This document shows, piece after piece, positions 1 through 8,329 of a stretch of DNA of 62,488 nt. Where the stretch lies: the NCBI GenBank assembly GCA_002311345.1, contig DCAA01000002.1, positions 111,452-173,939 on the forward strand, given 5' to 3'. A model generated the notes under the pieces. That model saw only the letters and a list, made by a program, of their open reading frames with translations, had not been told where the DNA came from and did no database searches. A program made the translations under genes and the position numbers. This DNA is from Planctomycetes bacterium UBA1146. GTDB taxonomy: Bacteria > Planctomycetota > UBA8108 > UBA1146. The number at the start of each line of letters is the position of its first letter. Position 1 is the first letter of the stretch.

Positions 1-441
1 ACGAAATGCGCTGGCGGTTTCAGCGGCCATCCCGAAGGAACCATCCGCGATGTTCTGTTCCACATCCTCGGAAGTCTCACCTATGAGGGCGAGTTCAAGG
101 TCGTGAATCGCGGTGGCGCCATTCATGGCGATGGCAGAGAGCACTCCCCTCTCCATCAGATCGATGATGAGAGGTCCCATCCCGACCTTGACCACATGAG
201 CCCCCAGAGCTGCAACCACCGGTGCCCCGCTCTCCAGCGAATCGGCAACCGCCGCTGCAGCGGCTTTCAGGTCGCTTGCCGCCAGGATGTCGGGAAGTGA
301 GTCGAACAGATCCTCGATGGATCCAGCTGGATCACATGGAGGGCGAAACTGATCTCGATGGACGATATTCCGTCGTTGGCCGATGGGAATCGGCTTCACC
401 TGATCCAGATCCACCGGCTGCCACCGTCGTTGCTGCTGCAA
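1..441 (-). CDS. Deoxyhypusine synthase-like protein, N-terminal 147 codons (cut by window edge)
   Basis: The visible part reads like the bacterial deoxyhypusine synthase-like family: GAHVVKVGMGPLIIDLMERG, then MNGATAIHDLELALIG and TSEDV, the order in which that NAD-binding fold carries them. Bacterial members have no eIF5A partner in most species, so the true substrate is unknown; some relatives act on polyamines. The start is TTG at 441, preceded by GAGGAG five bases upstream; no ATG lies near the conserved region. It follows lpxK by 47 bases on the same strand and may be cotranscribed. The C-terminal half, including the catalytic lysine region, lies outside the window, so activity cannot be judged. 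Family assignment is fairly secure, function is not. Confidence 0.7.
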   Translation of the reverse strand, partial: MQQQRRWQPVDLDQVKPIPIGQRRNIVHRDQFRPPCDPAGSIEDLFDSLPDILAASDLKAAAAAVADSLESGAPVVAALGAHVVKVGMGPLIIDLMERGVLSAIAMNGATAIHDLELALIGETSEDVEQNIADGSFGMAAETASAFR

Positions 442-488
442 TAGGTCTCCTCACCGATCCCCCGATTCGCTCGATTTGCCTGATGCTA

Positions 489-1490
489 TCAGGAAGCCGT
501 CGGAAGTTCACGCTTCCCCGCAGATGATCGGTCCGCGAAAATCGCCAGCAGAGCAGCCACATCTAGCGATGTACCGATCTCCAACACCAAGATAGGCACC
601 TGGGAACCGATAGCGCCTCGATCCAGCGTTTCGATCTTCACCGCGTCCTTTGCAGTACAGATCAGGAAACTTGCTCCCTGGGCCCGGGCCTTGCTGTTCA
701 GATTCTCGAGATCGCCGAGGGTGTAGCGGTGATGATCACCAAAGGCGGTGTGACCAACCAGATCCCAATCGAGAGATTTCAGGGTACCGCAAAACGAATC
801 GGGATCACCGATGCCACAGAAAGCGTGAACAGGCTCTGGATCAGAAGGACCGGGGCCACCATCGATGGCTCGAACCGCCTCGACCTCTGTACGAGCCTGC
901 CAGCGCGGAGTACCCGGAAACCACTGCTGGAGAAAACTGGTCGACTCGCGCAACTGTCTCTCATCACAGCGCTCGAGCCGGGTCAGGATCAGGTGGTCAG
1001 CTCGGTCGAGATTCTGCCAGGGTTCTCGGAGACGACCGAGAGGAACACAACGTCCTCCCGCGAGAGGATCTGCTCCATCGAGAAGAACCAGATCGAGGTC
1101 TCTGAACAACCTTCGATGCTGGAATCCATCATCGATCAGAATCAAATCCGTATCTGGATGCTGTTCGAGCAGTAGAGTTCCGGCCCGATGCCGACAACGG
1201 TCCTGAAAATGAGGGACTTCAGGAAGGCGCTTTTGCAGCATCTGATATTCATCGTTGCCATCGGTTCCTCTGCGATACCCTCTGCTGACGATTCCGGGTG
1301 CGCCTCCTCGAGAAATCCAGTGGCGAGCCAGAGCTTCCGTGATGGGTGTCTTGCCAGTGCCACCGACTGCGATGTTGCCGATGCTGATCACCGGTACCGG
1401 TAATCTCAGCGGCCAACTTCCAACCTGCTGGTGTAGTTTCTGCCGCCACTGTCCGAGACGAACCCCTGACCTCCAGCACAACTCGAGCAA
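489..1490 (-). CDS. lpxK: Tetraacyldisaccharide 4'-kinase
   Basis: Phosphorylates the 4' position of the lipid A disaccharide at the inner face of the cytoplasmic membrane. The 333 residues are the usual length. The P-loop GNIAVGGTGKTP sits at residues ~38-49 after the typical RLPVPVISIGN lead-in, and DDGFQHR follows near residue 120; both are LpxK signatures. The start is uncertain. TTG at 1490 gives a short N-terminus, while the frame stays open upstream to the end of the preceding gene, so an earlier CTG or TTG start overlapping that gene is possible. Other lipid A genes in the window (lpxL-type at 6831, GT9 transferase at 4077) support an LPS-bearing outer membrane. Confidence 0.93.
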   Translation of the reverse strand: MLELCWRSGVRLGQWRQKLHQQVGSWPLRLPVPVISIGNIAVGGTGKTPITEALARHWISRGGAPGIVSRGYRRGTDGNDEYQMLQKRLPEVPHFQDRCRHRAGTLLLEQHPDTDLILIDDGFQHRRLFRDLDLVLLDGADPLAGGRCVPLGRLREPWQNLDRADHLILTRLERCDERQLRESTSFLQQWFPGTPRWQARTEVEAVRAIDGGPGPSDPEPVHAFCGIGDPDSFCGTLKSLDWDLVGHTAFGDHHRYTLGDLENLNSKARAQGASFLICTAKDAVKIETLDRGAIGSQVPILVLEIGTSLDVAALLAIFADRSSAGKRELPTAS

Positions 1491-1540
1491 CTGGAGCAGC
1501 GATTCGGGCCAGGATCGGAACGGTTGAAGACGAGACAGGA

Positions 1541-1771
1541 TCAGAGCTCCCGTGTCCCCTGACGGGGACGATCATGAAGAAGTCGTAACACCTCGAGAAC
1601 CTGCTTCTCGCTCAGGTGACCCAGTTCGATGAGGATCTGGCCGAGAAATCGATGGGGTTCCCCCCGGGCCTCATCGCGAGCCTGGATTACGAGTCCCTCG
1701 TAGAGTTCGGCAGTGGTGATGAATTGCAATTCGAACGCGATCTCTCCGAATCGTTTCGTTTCAGAAGACAT
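1541..1771 (-). CDS. Small protein resembling a GspE/MshE N-terminal helical domain
   Basis: A 76-residue protein. The pattern FGEIAFELQFITTAELYEGL followed by RFLGQILIELGHLSEKQVLEVL is the two-helix motif found in MshEN/GspE-type N-terminal domains (G-x-hydrophobic-h-x-x-G, then a second copy), which in other proteins can bind cyclic di-GMP or mediate docking. Here it stands alone. I chose ATG at 1771 because GGGAG lies five bases upstream; a longer version would start at TTG 1807 without a good ribosome site. It sits between the ADP-ribosylglycohydrolase-fold gene (54 to 90 bases upstream, depending on start) and lpxK, all on the minus strand. Real gene likely; role unknown. Confidence 0.6.
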   Translation of the reverse strand: MSSETKRFGEIAFELQFITTAELYEGLVIQARDEARGEPHRFLGQILIELGHLSEKQVLEVLRLLHDRPRQGTREL

Positions 1772-1861
1772 CCCAACTCCCGACCAGAGAAACTTCTGTT
1801 CAGACAACCTTCAGCACCATATCGAAAACAGTAACCGCTAGGCTATTATGACGCCACCGAC

Positions 1862-2881
1862 CTAACTGCTGCGTCGACCACGTTCCTGCCTCTGTCTCTC
1901 GAACAGGCGGGTGGCGCTGACGATAATTTCCGAACTCTCCACCAGGCCCGTCAGGAGCGCCTGCGGAAAGCGATCCTCTCCGATACTCGAGCCGACGAGA
2001 GCTCCACCGACAGCAGCAGTCATTTCCATCGCCCCACCGGTCTGCAGGCACGACTGGATCACTTCCACGGGTTCGCTGGGATTTCGCAACCAGCAGTGGA
2101 GAGCAACGAGAAAGATGGGAAGTGCATCGCTACTGACTCCGGCATGATCGACGTCAAAACCATCATCTGATGTTCTCGCCAGTTGTTCGAAGGCGTTCCT
2201 TTCCGGCGTTGCCAGCATCATCGGAATCTCCTGGATTCGATCCGGTACATCGGGATCGATCCTGGCTGCAGCCTCGGCAGCACCATCGATGACATCCGCC
2301 AGCACCACGTCGTGGTGGGTCAGGTTATGAGCGATGACGGTAGCCAGTGCCACAGAGACCGCCCGAACCGTGGTGTCCTCGTGGGTCACCCCGGTCAGGA
2401 TCTCGCAATCAGCGATGAGGTGATCGGGTTCGTCATGATCCCACAGTCCGACGAGGATGCTGCACAGTAGAGCTCCACTTCCTGCTTCTCCGGGTCCACA
2501 GGCGCAGCCTCGGGCGGAGGTCCCGCGCCGAAGCCAGCGAGACATCGCAACATCGACATCGGGCAGACGCTCGACAATTCGATTCTCACGCCACAGCGGA
2601 ACCCAACATTCGACGATGGAATTCGCACACACCCGTCCCTCTTTGGCGATGGCATCGGCAGCCAGCGACAGCAGTTGCACCGAAGCACCATGCTGCCCTT
2701 CCGGGAAATAGCCACTGCGGTGCCTCACATATCCCTGAACCACTTCGGAACCCAGCGCCCTCATGAAAGTCCGGGAGGATCCGGAGTGAGGAAATCCCAG
2801 AGCACTGCCGATGGCAGCCCCCTGGATCGACCCGCGAAAGCGGCCCGGCAACTGTTCCTTCAGTGTCGTACTGCTCTTCAA
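1862..2881 (-). CDS. ADP-ribosylglycohydrolase-fold protein with altered metal-site motifs
   Basis: About 339 residues with the layout of ADP-ribosylglycohydrolases (DraG/ARH): FRGSIQGAAIGSALGFP near the N-terminus, a THEDTTVRA segment mid-way, and GGAMEMTAAVGGALVGSSIG near the C-terminus. In active members the second block is normally a D-D-T-type motif and the last is GGDTDTIAAI; here the equivalents read PEGQHGASVQL and GGAMEMTAAV, so the metal-binding aspartates are missing. The start is TTG at 2881, overlapping the stop of the upstream FGGY-like gene as TTGA, which suggests translational coupling. GAGAGA lies just upstream. I infer a catalytically dead or repurposed protein. Fold assignment is fairly confident. 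Confidence 0.7.
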   Translation of the reverse strand: MKSSTTLKEQLPGRFRGSIQGAAIGSALGFPHSGSSRTFMRALGSEVVQGYVRHRSGYFPEGQHGASVQLLSLAADAIAKEGRVCANSIVECWVPLWRENRIVERLPDVDVAMSRWLRRGTSARGCACGPGEAGSGALLCSILVGLWDHDEPDHLIADCEILTGVTHEDTTVRAVSVALATVIAHNLTHHDVVLADVIDGAAEAAARIDPDVPDRIQEIPMMLATPERNAFEQLARTSDDGFDVDHAGVSSDALPIFLVALHCWLRNPSEPVEVIQSCLQTGGAMEMTAAVGGALVGSSIGEDRFPQALLTGLVESSEIIVSATRLFERQRQERGRRSS

Positions 2882-3993
2882 GTCTTCTCTCTCGTTTCCT
2901 GGCCGGAGACCTGCTGGGATGCGCTCCGGTATTCGGTCCACTGCTGGAGGGTCTGGACGGGGCATCTCTTACGCCACAACGGTCTGAGATCCCGGTACCA
3001 CCCGAGACCGATTCCTGCCAGCAACGCTGGAGCCCGTGAAGGGGAACCGAAATCGGCGGACACCATCATCTCCGAGGAATCGATATTCCATTGCTGTTGA
3101 GGATCGATCCGGATTGCATCATAGATCACATCGGACACCGGAGTGTCGCCGTTTCGAGGATCAGACACCTCGAGAGCCTCTCGATGGTACCAGTGATCTC
3201 CCTGGGGTGACGGAATCGCATCTTTCAGGGGGGTTGACGCTGACGGAGGACCTGCCACCCGCCACAGCGTGGCACCCTGCTCCTCGAGCAACACGATGCC
3301 GACCCCCTCGCGCGGTTCTGCCGCCAACCACAGACGTGCCGCACGCGGCTCGGTTCCGCCACAAAACCATGTTCCTCGTGCCAGTCCCGTCTCCCGCACC
3401 AGTTCCTCCTGGAGGGTTCCGATCCGGTGAGGACCGGGTATCACGGGGGGCATCTGGCCCGATCCTAACCCGATCGCCTCGAGAGCCCTCGCGTCCCAGT
3501 GCTCTCCAGGGCTGGTATCGCGAGTCAGTCCGCTCGACCAGGCGAAAGAACGCGTGGTCGCCACAGCACCTGTCCAGCGGTAACGAAGCCAATCCTGTAG
3601 ATCGAACACGGCACTGAGAGTTCGCGCAACCGAGGGGTACTGCTCGAGCGATTTCCTCAAGACCTCGTCAGGATTCGCCTTTTCCGAGTCGATCTCGTTC
3701 CAGTTGAGCGAGCGCGGCGGTACCGGCTCCATCTCCGAATCGACCAGAACCAGCCCCGGTTCGCAGGAGATCCCGATCGCCGCCACCGCTCCTGGACGAA
3801 TGAGTCCTTCATGGAGCGCATGGAGCAGCAGGGCTCGCACCGACCGCACCCGCTCATCCGGATGCACCTGCCAGAAACGGTGAAAGGGGACACTTACCTT
3901 CTCGTCGATGTATGCGATTCGATTTCCCCGGCGATCCACACCCTGAAGAGTGATCGTATCGCCTTGTAGATCGATGCCCAGTAGCAGACTCAC
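2878..3993 (-). CDS. FGGY-type carbohydrate kinase homologue, probably degenerate
   Basis: About 371 residues. It opens with LLGIDLQGDTITLQGVD, a variant of the first phosphate-binding strand of FGGY sugar kinases (xylulokinase group), and holds the mid-domain pattern DLQDWLRYRWTG..., SSGLTRDT and IPGPHRIGTLQEELVRETGL found at the domain junction of that family. The catalytic WxDxR region is altered to LNWNEID, and the C-terminal adenosine-binding GG motifs seem shortened, so kinase activity is doubtful. GTG at 3993 was chosen: AGAGG lies seven bases upstream and the protein then begins with VSLLLGID. Longer readings back to 4116 add unlike sequence. Overlaps the next gene by four bases. Confidence 0.65.
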   Translation of the reverse strand: MSLLLGIDLQGDTITLQGVDRRGNRIAYIDEKVSVPFHRFWQVHPDERVRSVRALLLHALHEGLIRPGAVAAIGISCEPGLVLVDSEMEPVPPRSLNWNEIDSEKANPDEVLRKSLEQYPSVARTLSAVFDLQDWLRYRWTGAVATTRSFAWSSGLTRDTSPGEHWDARALEAIGLGSGQMPPVIPGPHRIGTLQEELVRETGLARGTWFCGGTEPRAARLWLAAEPREGVGIVLLEEQGATLWRVAGPPSASTPLKDAIPSPQGDHWYHREALEVSDPRNGDTPVSDVIYDAIRIDPQQQWNIDSSEMMVSADFGSPSRAPALLAGIGLGWYRDLRPLWRKRCPVQTLQQWTEYRSASQQVSGQETREKT

Positions 3994-4076
3994 GGGGAAA
4001 CCTCTCAATCCGGGATCACTGCTTCCGGAGCAGACGGGGCTTCCCTCGAAGCCTCCGTGGGACCATTCTACCCCAC

Positions 4077-5159
4077 GTGAGACCGCTTCCCAGTGAACCC
4101 CTATCTCCCCGGTCAATTCTCGTGGTGCGCCTGAGCGCCCTCGGAGATGTTCTCCAGGTGCTTCCAGCCCTGGATGCTCTCGCGCAACGATTTCCCGCGG
4201 CCAAGATCGATGTGGTGACCGAAACTCTCTCGAGCAGTCTCCTCGAGAGGCACCCGGCGCTCAGACGTGTGATCGAGTTCCCCCGTGCCAGAGCAAGAGC
4301 TGCCTGGAAGGATCGAACCCAACGCAGCCAAACCTGGCAACTGCTGGCGAGATTCGTGCGCCAACTGCGCGAGCATGAATACGACTTGCTTCTCGACTGG
4401 CAATCGAACCTACGCTCGGCCGTGATCCGGATGCTGGCACGAGCACACAGGGTGATCGGCATCCATCCATCGGACGGCGGTGAGTTGCCCGGTTGGTGGC
4501 CCGGCTATCGCCCGGCAGTCGCGGCCTGCTCGACACACAAGGTGCACCGCGTCGAACGTGCGCTGCACGTGGTCAGGGCTCTGGGGTGGGAAGGGCAAAC
4601 GCCCGCCGGACAGCTCGGCAATTTCGATACCGTTCACCTCGAGGGTGATCATGGACCGAATCAACCGGTGCTGCTCCATCCGTTCGTCAGCGCTTTCGGC
4701 CGCTTCAAGGAGTGGCCTTCTTCGCGCTGGGAGAAACTCGCTCATTCGCTGGCACGACGCGGACTACCGGTTTTGATCTCCGGCGCGCCCGGCGACCAGC
4801 ACAAGATCGCCCAGATCGTCCAGAACTGTGGTTACGCGGCAGCGCCAGCTCCCTGCACATCTTCACTGGCAGAGCTCACCAAGTTGATCGATCGATGTCG
4901 AGCAGTGGTCGCTGCAGACACCGGTGTGGTTCACCTGGCAGCGATTCGTAAGGTACCGACTGTGGGTCTCTATGGCCCCAAGGACCCGACCGTCAACGGT
5001 CCGTGGGGCGAGAATTGCCGGGTGATTCGCGGCGAGATTCCTTGCTCTCCTTGCACGCTTCGAAACTGCGAACATTCCTTCTGCATGCAATCGATCACAC
5101 CCGAATCGGTCGAAAATGCGCTGCTAGATCTTCTCTCCACAACCACCAGGGCGCGTTGA
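4077..5159 (+). CDS. Glycosyltransferase family 9 (heptosyltransferase-like)
   Basis: A 360-residue protein of the ADP-heptose:LPS heptosyltransferase family, which adds sugars to the LPS core in the cytoplasm. Visible signatures: ILVVRLSALGDVLQVLPAL at the N-terminus, PVLLHPFVSAF and LPVLISGAPGDQ in the nucleotide-binding half, and VAADTGVVHLAAIRKVPTVG with LYGPKDP near the C-terminus, followed by the PCSPC and C-x-x-S-F-C cysteines typical of this family. The start is GTG at 4077 without a clear ribosome site; GTG codons a few residues before RLSALGDV are alternatives. It is divergent from the FGGY-like gene and 32 bases ahead of the DUF374 acyltransferase, so a two-gene envelope operon is likely. 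Confidence 0.85.
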   Translation: MRPLPSEPLSPRSILVVRLSALGDVLQVLPALDALAQRFPAAKIDVVTETLSSSLLERHPALRRVIEFPRARARAAWKDRTQRSQTWQLLARFVRQLREHEYDLLLDWQSNLRSAVIRMLARAHRVIGIHPSDGGELPGWWPGYRPAVAACSTHKVHRVERALHVVRALGWEGQTPAGQLGNFDTVHLEGDHGPNQPVLLHPFVSAFGRFKEWPSSRWEKLAHSLARRGLPVLISGAPGDQHKIAQIVQNCGYAAAPAPCTSSLAELTKLIDRCRAVVAADTGVVHLAAIRKVPTVGLYGPKDPTVNGPWGENCRVIRGEIPCSPCTLRNCEHSFCMQSITPESVENALLDLLSTTTRAR

Positions 5160-5191
5160 CCCGACCCCCTGATGGAGGTCATCCTGGTGGC

Positions 5192-5905
5192 ATGGAATCC
5201 ACGACTTCATCGACCTATCCCATCGCGGGTAAGACCCTTTCGGTATTGATCCGGAGTCTCTTCTCGGCGATGGACCTGCGCTGGTGGGGTGGCCAGCGGG
5301 CCATCGATGCCCTGCGCGAGCATGGCAATCTTGTCATCACCTTCTGGCACGAGTGGGTGCTTCCCCTCTCCTTCACCCTCGAGTCAAACGGATTCGCAGC
5401 CATCACCAGCGAGCATCACGACGGAGCGCGACTCGGTGCGGCACTCAGGAATCTCGATGTGGTGACCGTTCATGGATCGAGTTCCCGCGGCGGAATCCTA
5501 GGTTTTCAGAAACTGGAAGCTCTCGCTCGAGAAGGACTCTCGCCGGTCATCTCCGTCGATGGTCCGAAGGGGCCCCCGCGAAAAGCAAAGCAAGGTGCCG
5601 CCGCTCTCGCCAGGAGACTGCAGATTCCGATGATGCCGCTGGCCTTCGCTGCAGAATATTCGATCAGGTTCAAGACATGGGACCGGATGATCCTACCTGC
5701 GCCGTGGGGAAAGGCGGTCGTGGTGGTGGCAGACCCGGTGATGCCCGCCACCGATCGCTCTGGAGACGAGCAGGCCACCTTGTGCTTGCAGCAATCACTG
5801 AACGAGGCGACGGAACTGGCTGGTGGTCAACTTCATCAACTCTGGCAGCAGGGAACCGGAACATCCCCTGTCGGCCTGTCTGGTCTCACTTCAGCAACGC
5901 GATGA
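5192..5905 (+). CDS. DUF374 lysophospholipid acyltransferase-family protein
   Basis: About 237 residues of the DUF374 branch of the glycerolipid acyltransferase superfamily. LVITFWHEWVLPL carries the H-x4-like active-site region, and SEHHDGARL, VHGSSSRGG and VISVDGPKGPPRKAKQG are the conserved blocks; the DGPKGP stretch is diagnostic. In Gram-negative bacteria such proteins acylate lipid A-like or core sugar lipids at the inner membrane, which fits its place behind a heptosyltransferase. The ATG at 5192 was chosen; the frame is open further back but that part lies inside the GT9 gene and looks unlike the family. The 3' end overlaps the convergent gene at 5886 by 20 bases. Confidence 0.83.
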   Translation: MESTTSSTYPIAGKTLSVLIRSLFSAMDLRWWGGQRAIDALREHGNLVITFWHEWVLPLSFTLESNGFAAITSEHHDGARLGAALRNLDVVTVHGSSSRGGILGFQKLEALAREGLSPVISVDGPKGPPRKAKQGAAALARRLQIPMMPLAFAAEYSIRFKTWDRMILPAPWGKAVVVVADPVMPATDRSGDEQATLCLQQSLNEATELAGGQLHQLWQQGTGTSPVGLSGLTSATR

Positions 5906-6758
5906 AATCGACGTACGCGGTGAATCTCTTGCCACCGAGGAACTGGATGCGGAAATCCTGAATCCGGTCCCAGGAAGCATCCCCTTGCCCCTTGAAGTTC
6001 CTGAGAGGAATCTCGATCCGCTTGAGGCCCTTGTGCGATTTCATCATCATGATGTAAGCGTTCTTCACCACCTGGACCTGGGTCACTCCCGCCTCTGCTG
6101 ATCCGGGTACGACGAAGACAAGCTGGTATGCGGAACCACCCCTGGGCATATCGAGATAGAAGGCGATCGCCTTGTAGCCGGTCAGATTGCGCGGAATACC
6201 CTTGACCTTCAACTCGGTCTGGCCGGGAGCCACCTGCCACTGCAGCGCCCTCTTGCCTTCCTGGACCAGTCCATCCTCATCGACGAAACTCTTGCCGTAC
6301 TTCAACGAATATCTCTTCGAGACTCGTTCGAAGTCCTCGAGAACATGGAACAGTTTACGCTGCATCTCGATGACGAACTTCTTGTACTCCTCTCCGATGG
6401 GAGTCGCGGCAAAGCGCGAATAATTCTTCTCAGCGATCCTGTAGGCCGCACTTTCCTTGCCACCTAATGCTTGCTTCTTCAGTGCAGCCAGTTCGTTGGC
6501 ACCCTCGGTGGCTCCGAGCCATAAATCGACATGGGATCGAGTCGCTCGATTCTTGGCCTGCTTGCGAGCATTTTTGAACTCCTGGTAGGCAGTTTTGTAG
6601 TCGGCAACATCGTAGGCCGCCTTTGCCGCCTCGAATGACTCTGCCCCCTCTGACTTCTTCCAGGACAGTTCGGGAGAATCCTGACCAGACACCGGAAGCA
6701 GCAACAGGATGGTCATCAGCAAGATTCCCGAACAGCGGGTGACAGAGTTGATCTTCAT
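5886..6758 (-). CDS. Secreted protein with C-terminal beta-sandwich-like domain, unknown function
   Basis: A 290-residue exported protein. Residues 1-25 form a signal peptide (basic start, then GILLMTILLLLPVSGQD). The next ~110 residues are helical and charged, with a TPR-like stretch AAYDVADYKTAYQEFKNARK. The C-terminal ~120 residues alternate hydrophobics as in a galactose-binding or CIA30-like beta sandwich (YKAIAFYLDMPRGG, KRIEIPLRNF, IQDFRIQFLGG, YVDFIALL). ATG has GGAAGGA six bases upstream. It lies downstream of the lpxL-type gene with a 72-base gap on the same strand. No enzyme motif was seen; a carbohydrate or lipid-binding role in the envelope is only a guess. Confidence 0.7.
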   Translation of the reverse strand: MKINSVTRCSGILLMTILLLLPVSGQDSPELSWKKSEGAESFEAAKAAYDVADYKTAYQEFKNARKQAKNRATRSHVDLWLGATEGANELAALKKQALGGKESAAYRIAEKNYSRFAATPIGEEYKKFVIEMQRKLFHVLEDFERVSKRYSLKYGKSFVDEDGLVQEGKRALQWQVAPGQTELKVKGIPRNLTGYKAIAFYLDMPRGGSAYQLVFVVPGSAEAGVTQVQVVKNAYIMMMKSHKGLKRIEIPLRNFKGQGDASWDRIQDFRIQFLGGKRFTAYVDFIALLK

Positions 6759-6830
6759 CGAAGTTCCTTCCCTGGGGACCTGGCGTGCCTGCTCGGTAAC
6801 CGAGACCAGTATCCGGCGCAGTGGACCATC

Positions 6831-7823
6831 TTAGGCTCCTTGCACTTCTCCCTCAACCGAGCGATGTGAACGACGTTTCCTCCTACGAAGCACGATCTCA
6901 GGAGTCGAGTGCCAGCGCTGGTGCATCCAGGGCCACTGGCTCGGATTTCTCCGGATCGCTCTTTCGATGGCAGCACTCATCCGGCCGGTGAGTTGTTCGA
7001 TCATCAGGGACTCATCGGCTTCTTCTTCGAGTTGACGGATAGGTGGCTCCATCTCGAAGTGATATCCGCTCCTATCTCGGATGACAAAGAAGGGTAGTAG
7101 CGGAGCTCCGGTGCGTAGCGAAAGCCTCGCTGGAACAGTAGTGGTATGAGCCAACTGGCCGAAAAACGGCACGTGGATCCCAACCATCTTGTGAATATCC
7201 AGATCGGTCAATAAAGAGATGATCCCACCGCGCTGCAATAACCGGATCGATCTCAGCAATGATTCATCCTGATAAACAAGTCGAGAACCAAGCCGAGACC
7301 GAATTCCACCGACCCACCTCTGATGCACCGGGTTCTGGTAACGCCGAGCGAAAAATACACTGTCATGCGGGTGGATTCTTCCAAGCAGCGCGGCACCCAG
7401 TTCCCAGGAACCGATGTGGCCAGAGATGAGGATGACGCCCTTACCCATTGCACGACACTGCTCGATCGCAGCCCGGAATTCATCGATTCCTCGGACCGTG
7501 ACTCCTCCCCGGAGGGGGGAAGAGCCGAGGTGATCCCTGCTCTTGAGGGAGAGTGATATCGCCTCCAGTACCGTCTCTCCCATCTGCTCGAAGCAACCTC
7601 GTGCAATTCGCTTTCTGGTCCGCTCCGCGAGGGAGGGATCGAGGTGCTGCAAATTCTGGTACGCAACGCGTCTATCGGTCGCGCGGAGCACCCAGCCGAT
7701 ACGACCGAGTAGACGCCCGAGCCCCTGAGCAATCCGGATGGGGAGTCTTCCGATCATCGCCGCAAAAAAAATTGCGAAGACACGAAGTGGCCAGGAAAGC
7801 AACTGATCTGCAAGTGTGGACAC
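6831..7823 (-). CDS. Lipid A biosynthesis acyltransferase (LpxL/HtrB family)
   Basis: A 330-residue inner-membrane protein. A hydrophobic N-terminal segment (LLSWPLRVFAIFFAAMIG) anchors it. ILISGHIGSWELGAALL contains the H-x4-E catalytic dyad of the LABLAT family, later blocks VPFFGQLAHTTTVPARLSLRTGAPLLP and the end motif NPSQWPWMHQRW match LpxL/LpxM proteins that add secondary acyl chains to Kdo2-lipid A or its precursor. Which acyl chain it adds cannot be told. GTG at 7823 has GGAGAA four bases upstream. Divergent from the Fe-S carrier gene on the plus strand; the 132-base gap should hold both promoters. Confidence 0.88.
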   Translation of the reverse strand: MSTLADQLLSWPLRVFAIFFAAMIGRLPIRIAQGLGRLLGRIGWVLRATDRRVAYQNLQHLDPSLAERTRKRIARGCFEQMGETVLEAISLSLKSRDHLGSSPLRGGVTVRGIDEFRAAIEQCRAMGKGVILISGHIGSWELGAALLGRIHPHDSVFFARRYQNPVHQRWVGGIRSRLGSRLVYQDESLLRSIRLLQRGGIISLLTDLDIHKMVGIHVPFFGQLAHTTTVPARLSLRTGAPLLPFFVIRDRSGYHFEMEPPIRQLEEEADESLMIEQLTGRMSAAIERAIRRNPSQWPWMHQRWHSTPEIVLRRRKRRSHRSVEGEVQGA

Positions 7824-7955
7824 TAATTCTCCTCCAGATGGGAAGGTATCACCGATCCGCCTTCACGGAAACGGCACCGGATCTGTGGAGTTCCGGGCTG
7901 AGGAACAGTAAACTGGAGAAAGTGGCAAACGTTGCCCACCCGAAGGAACACCAAT

Positions 7956-8324
7956 ATGATCCATGTCACCGAATCTGCTGGTCGTGAAATCGCGCGCCTG
8001 GCCCAGGAAAAAGACGCCGGAGAGAAGGGCGGCCTGCGTCTGTTCGTCCAGGGAGGTGGTTGTGCCGGGATGTCGTACGGCATGGATATCGTCGAGAAGT
8101 CTGACGAAAAGGACCGGGTCTTCGAGATCGATGGAGCCAGAATCATCGTCGACCCAAAATCCTGGCTGTTTCTCAACGGAACCACGGTCGATTTCAAGGA
8201 ATCACTGATGGGACGTGGGTTCGTATTCGAGAACCCCAACGCCGCCGGATCGTGTGGGTGCGGCACCTCCTTCAGTATGCAGGAGCAGCCTCAAGGCAGC
8301 GAAACGAGCAAGAGCAACGACTAG
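7956..8324 (+). CDS. A-type iron-sulfur carrier (ErpA/IscA/HesB family)
   Basis: A 122-residue carrier that holds and delivers Fe-S clusters to apo-proteins. The three conserved cysteines are present: Cys36 in GGGCAGMSYG, and Cys100 and Cys102 in SCGCGTSF. FVFENPNA before the C-terminal CGCG is the usual family block. ATG at 7956 is preceded by GAAGGA; an upstream TTG at 7932 has no support. Likely clients in this window are MoaA, IspH, and the aconitase-type dehydratase, all Fe-S enzymes. The gene stands alone between divergent lpxL and convergent E1 alpha, whose stop codon is only six bases away. Confidence 0.9.
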   Translation: MIHVTESAGREIARLAQEKDAGEKGGLRLFVQGGGCAGMSYGMDIVEKSDEKDRVFEIDGARIIVDPKSWLFLNGTTVDFKESLMGRGFVFENPNAAGSCGCGTSFSMQEQPQGSETSKSND

Positions 8325-8329
8325 CTGGC

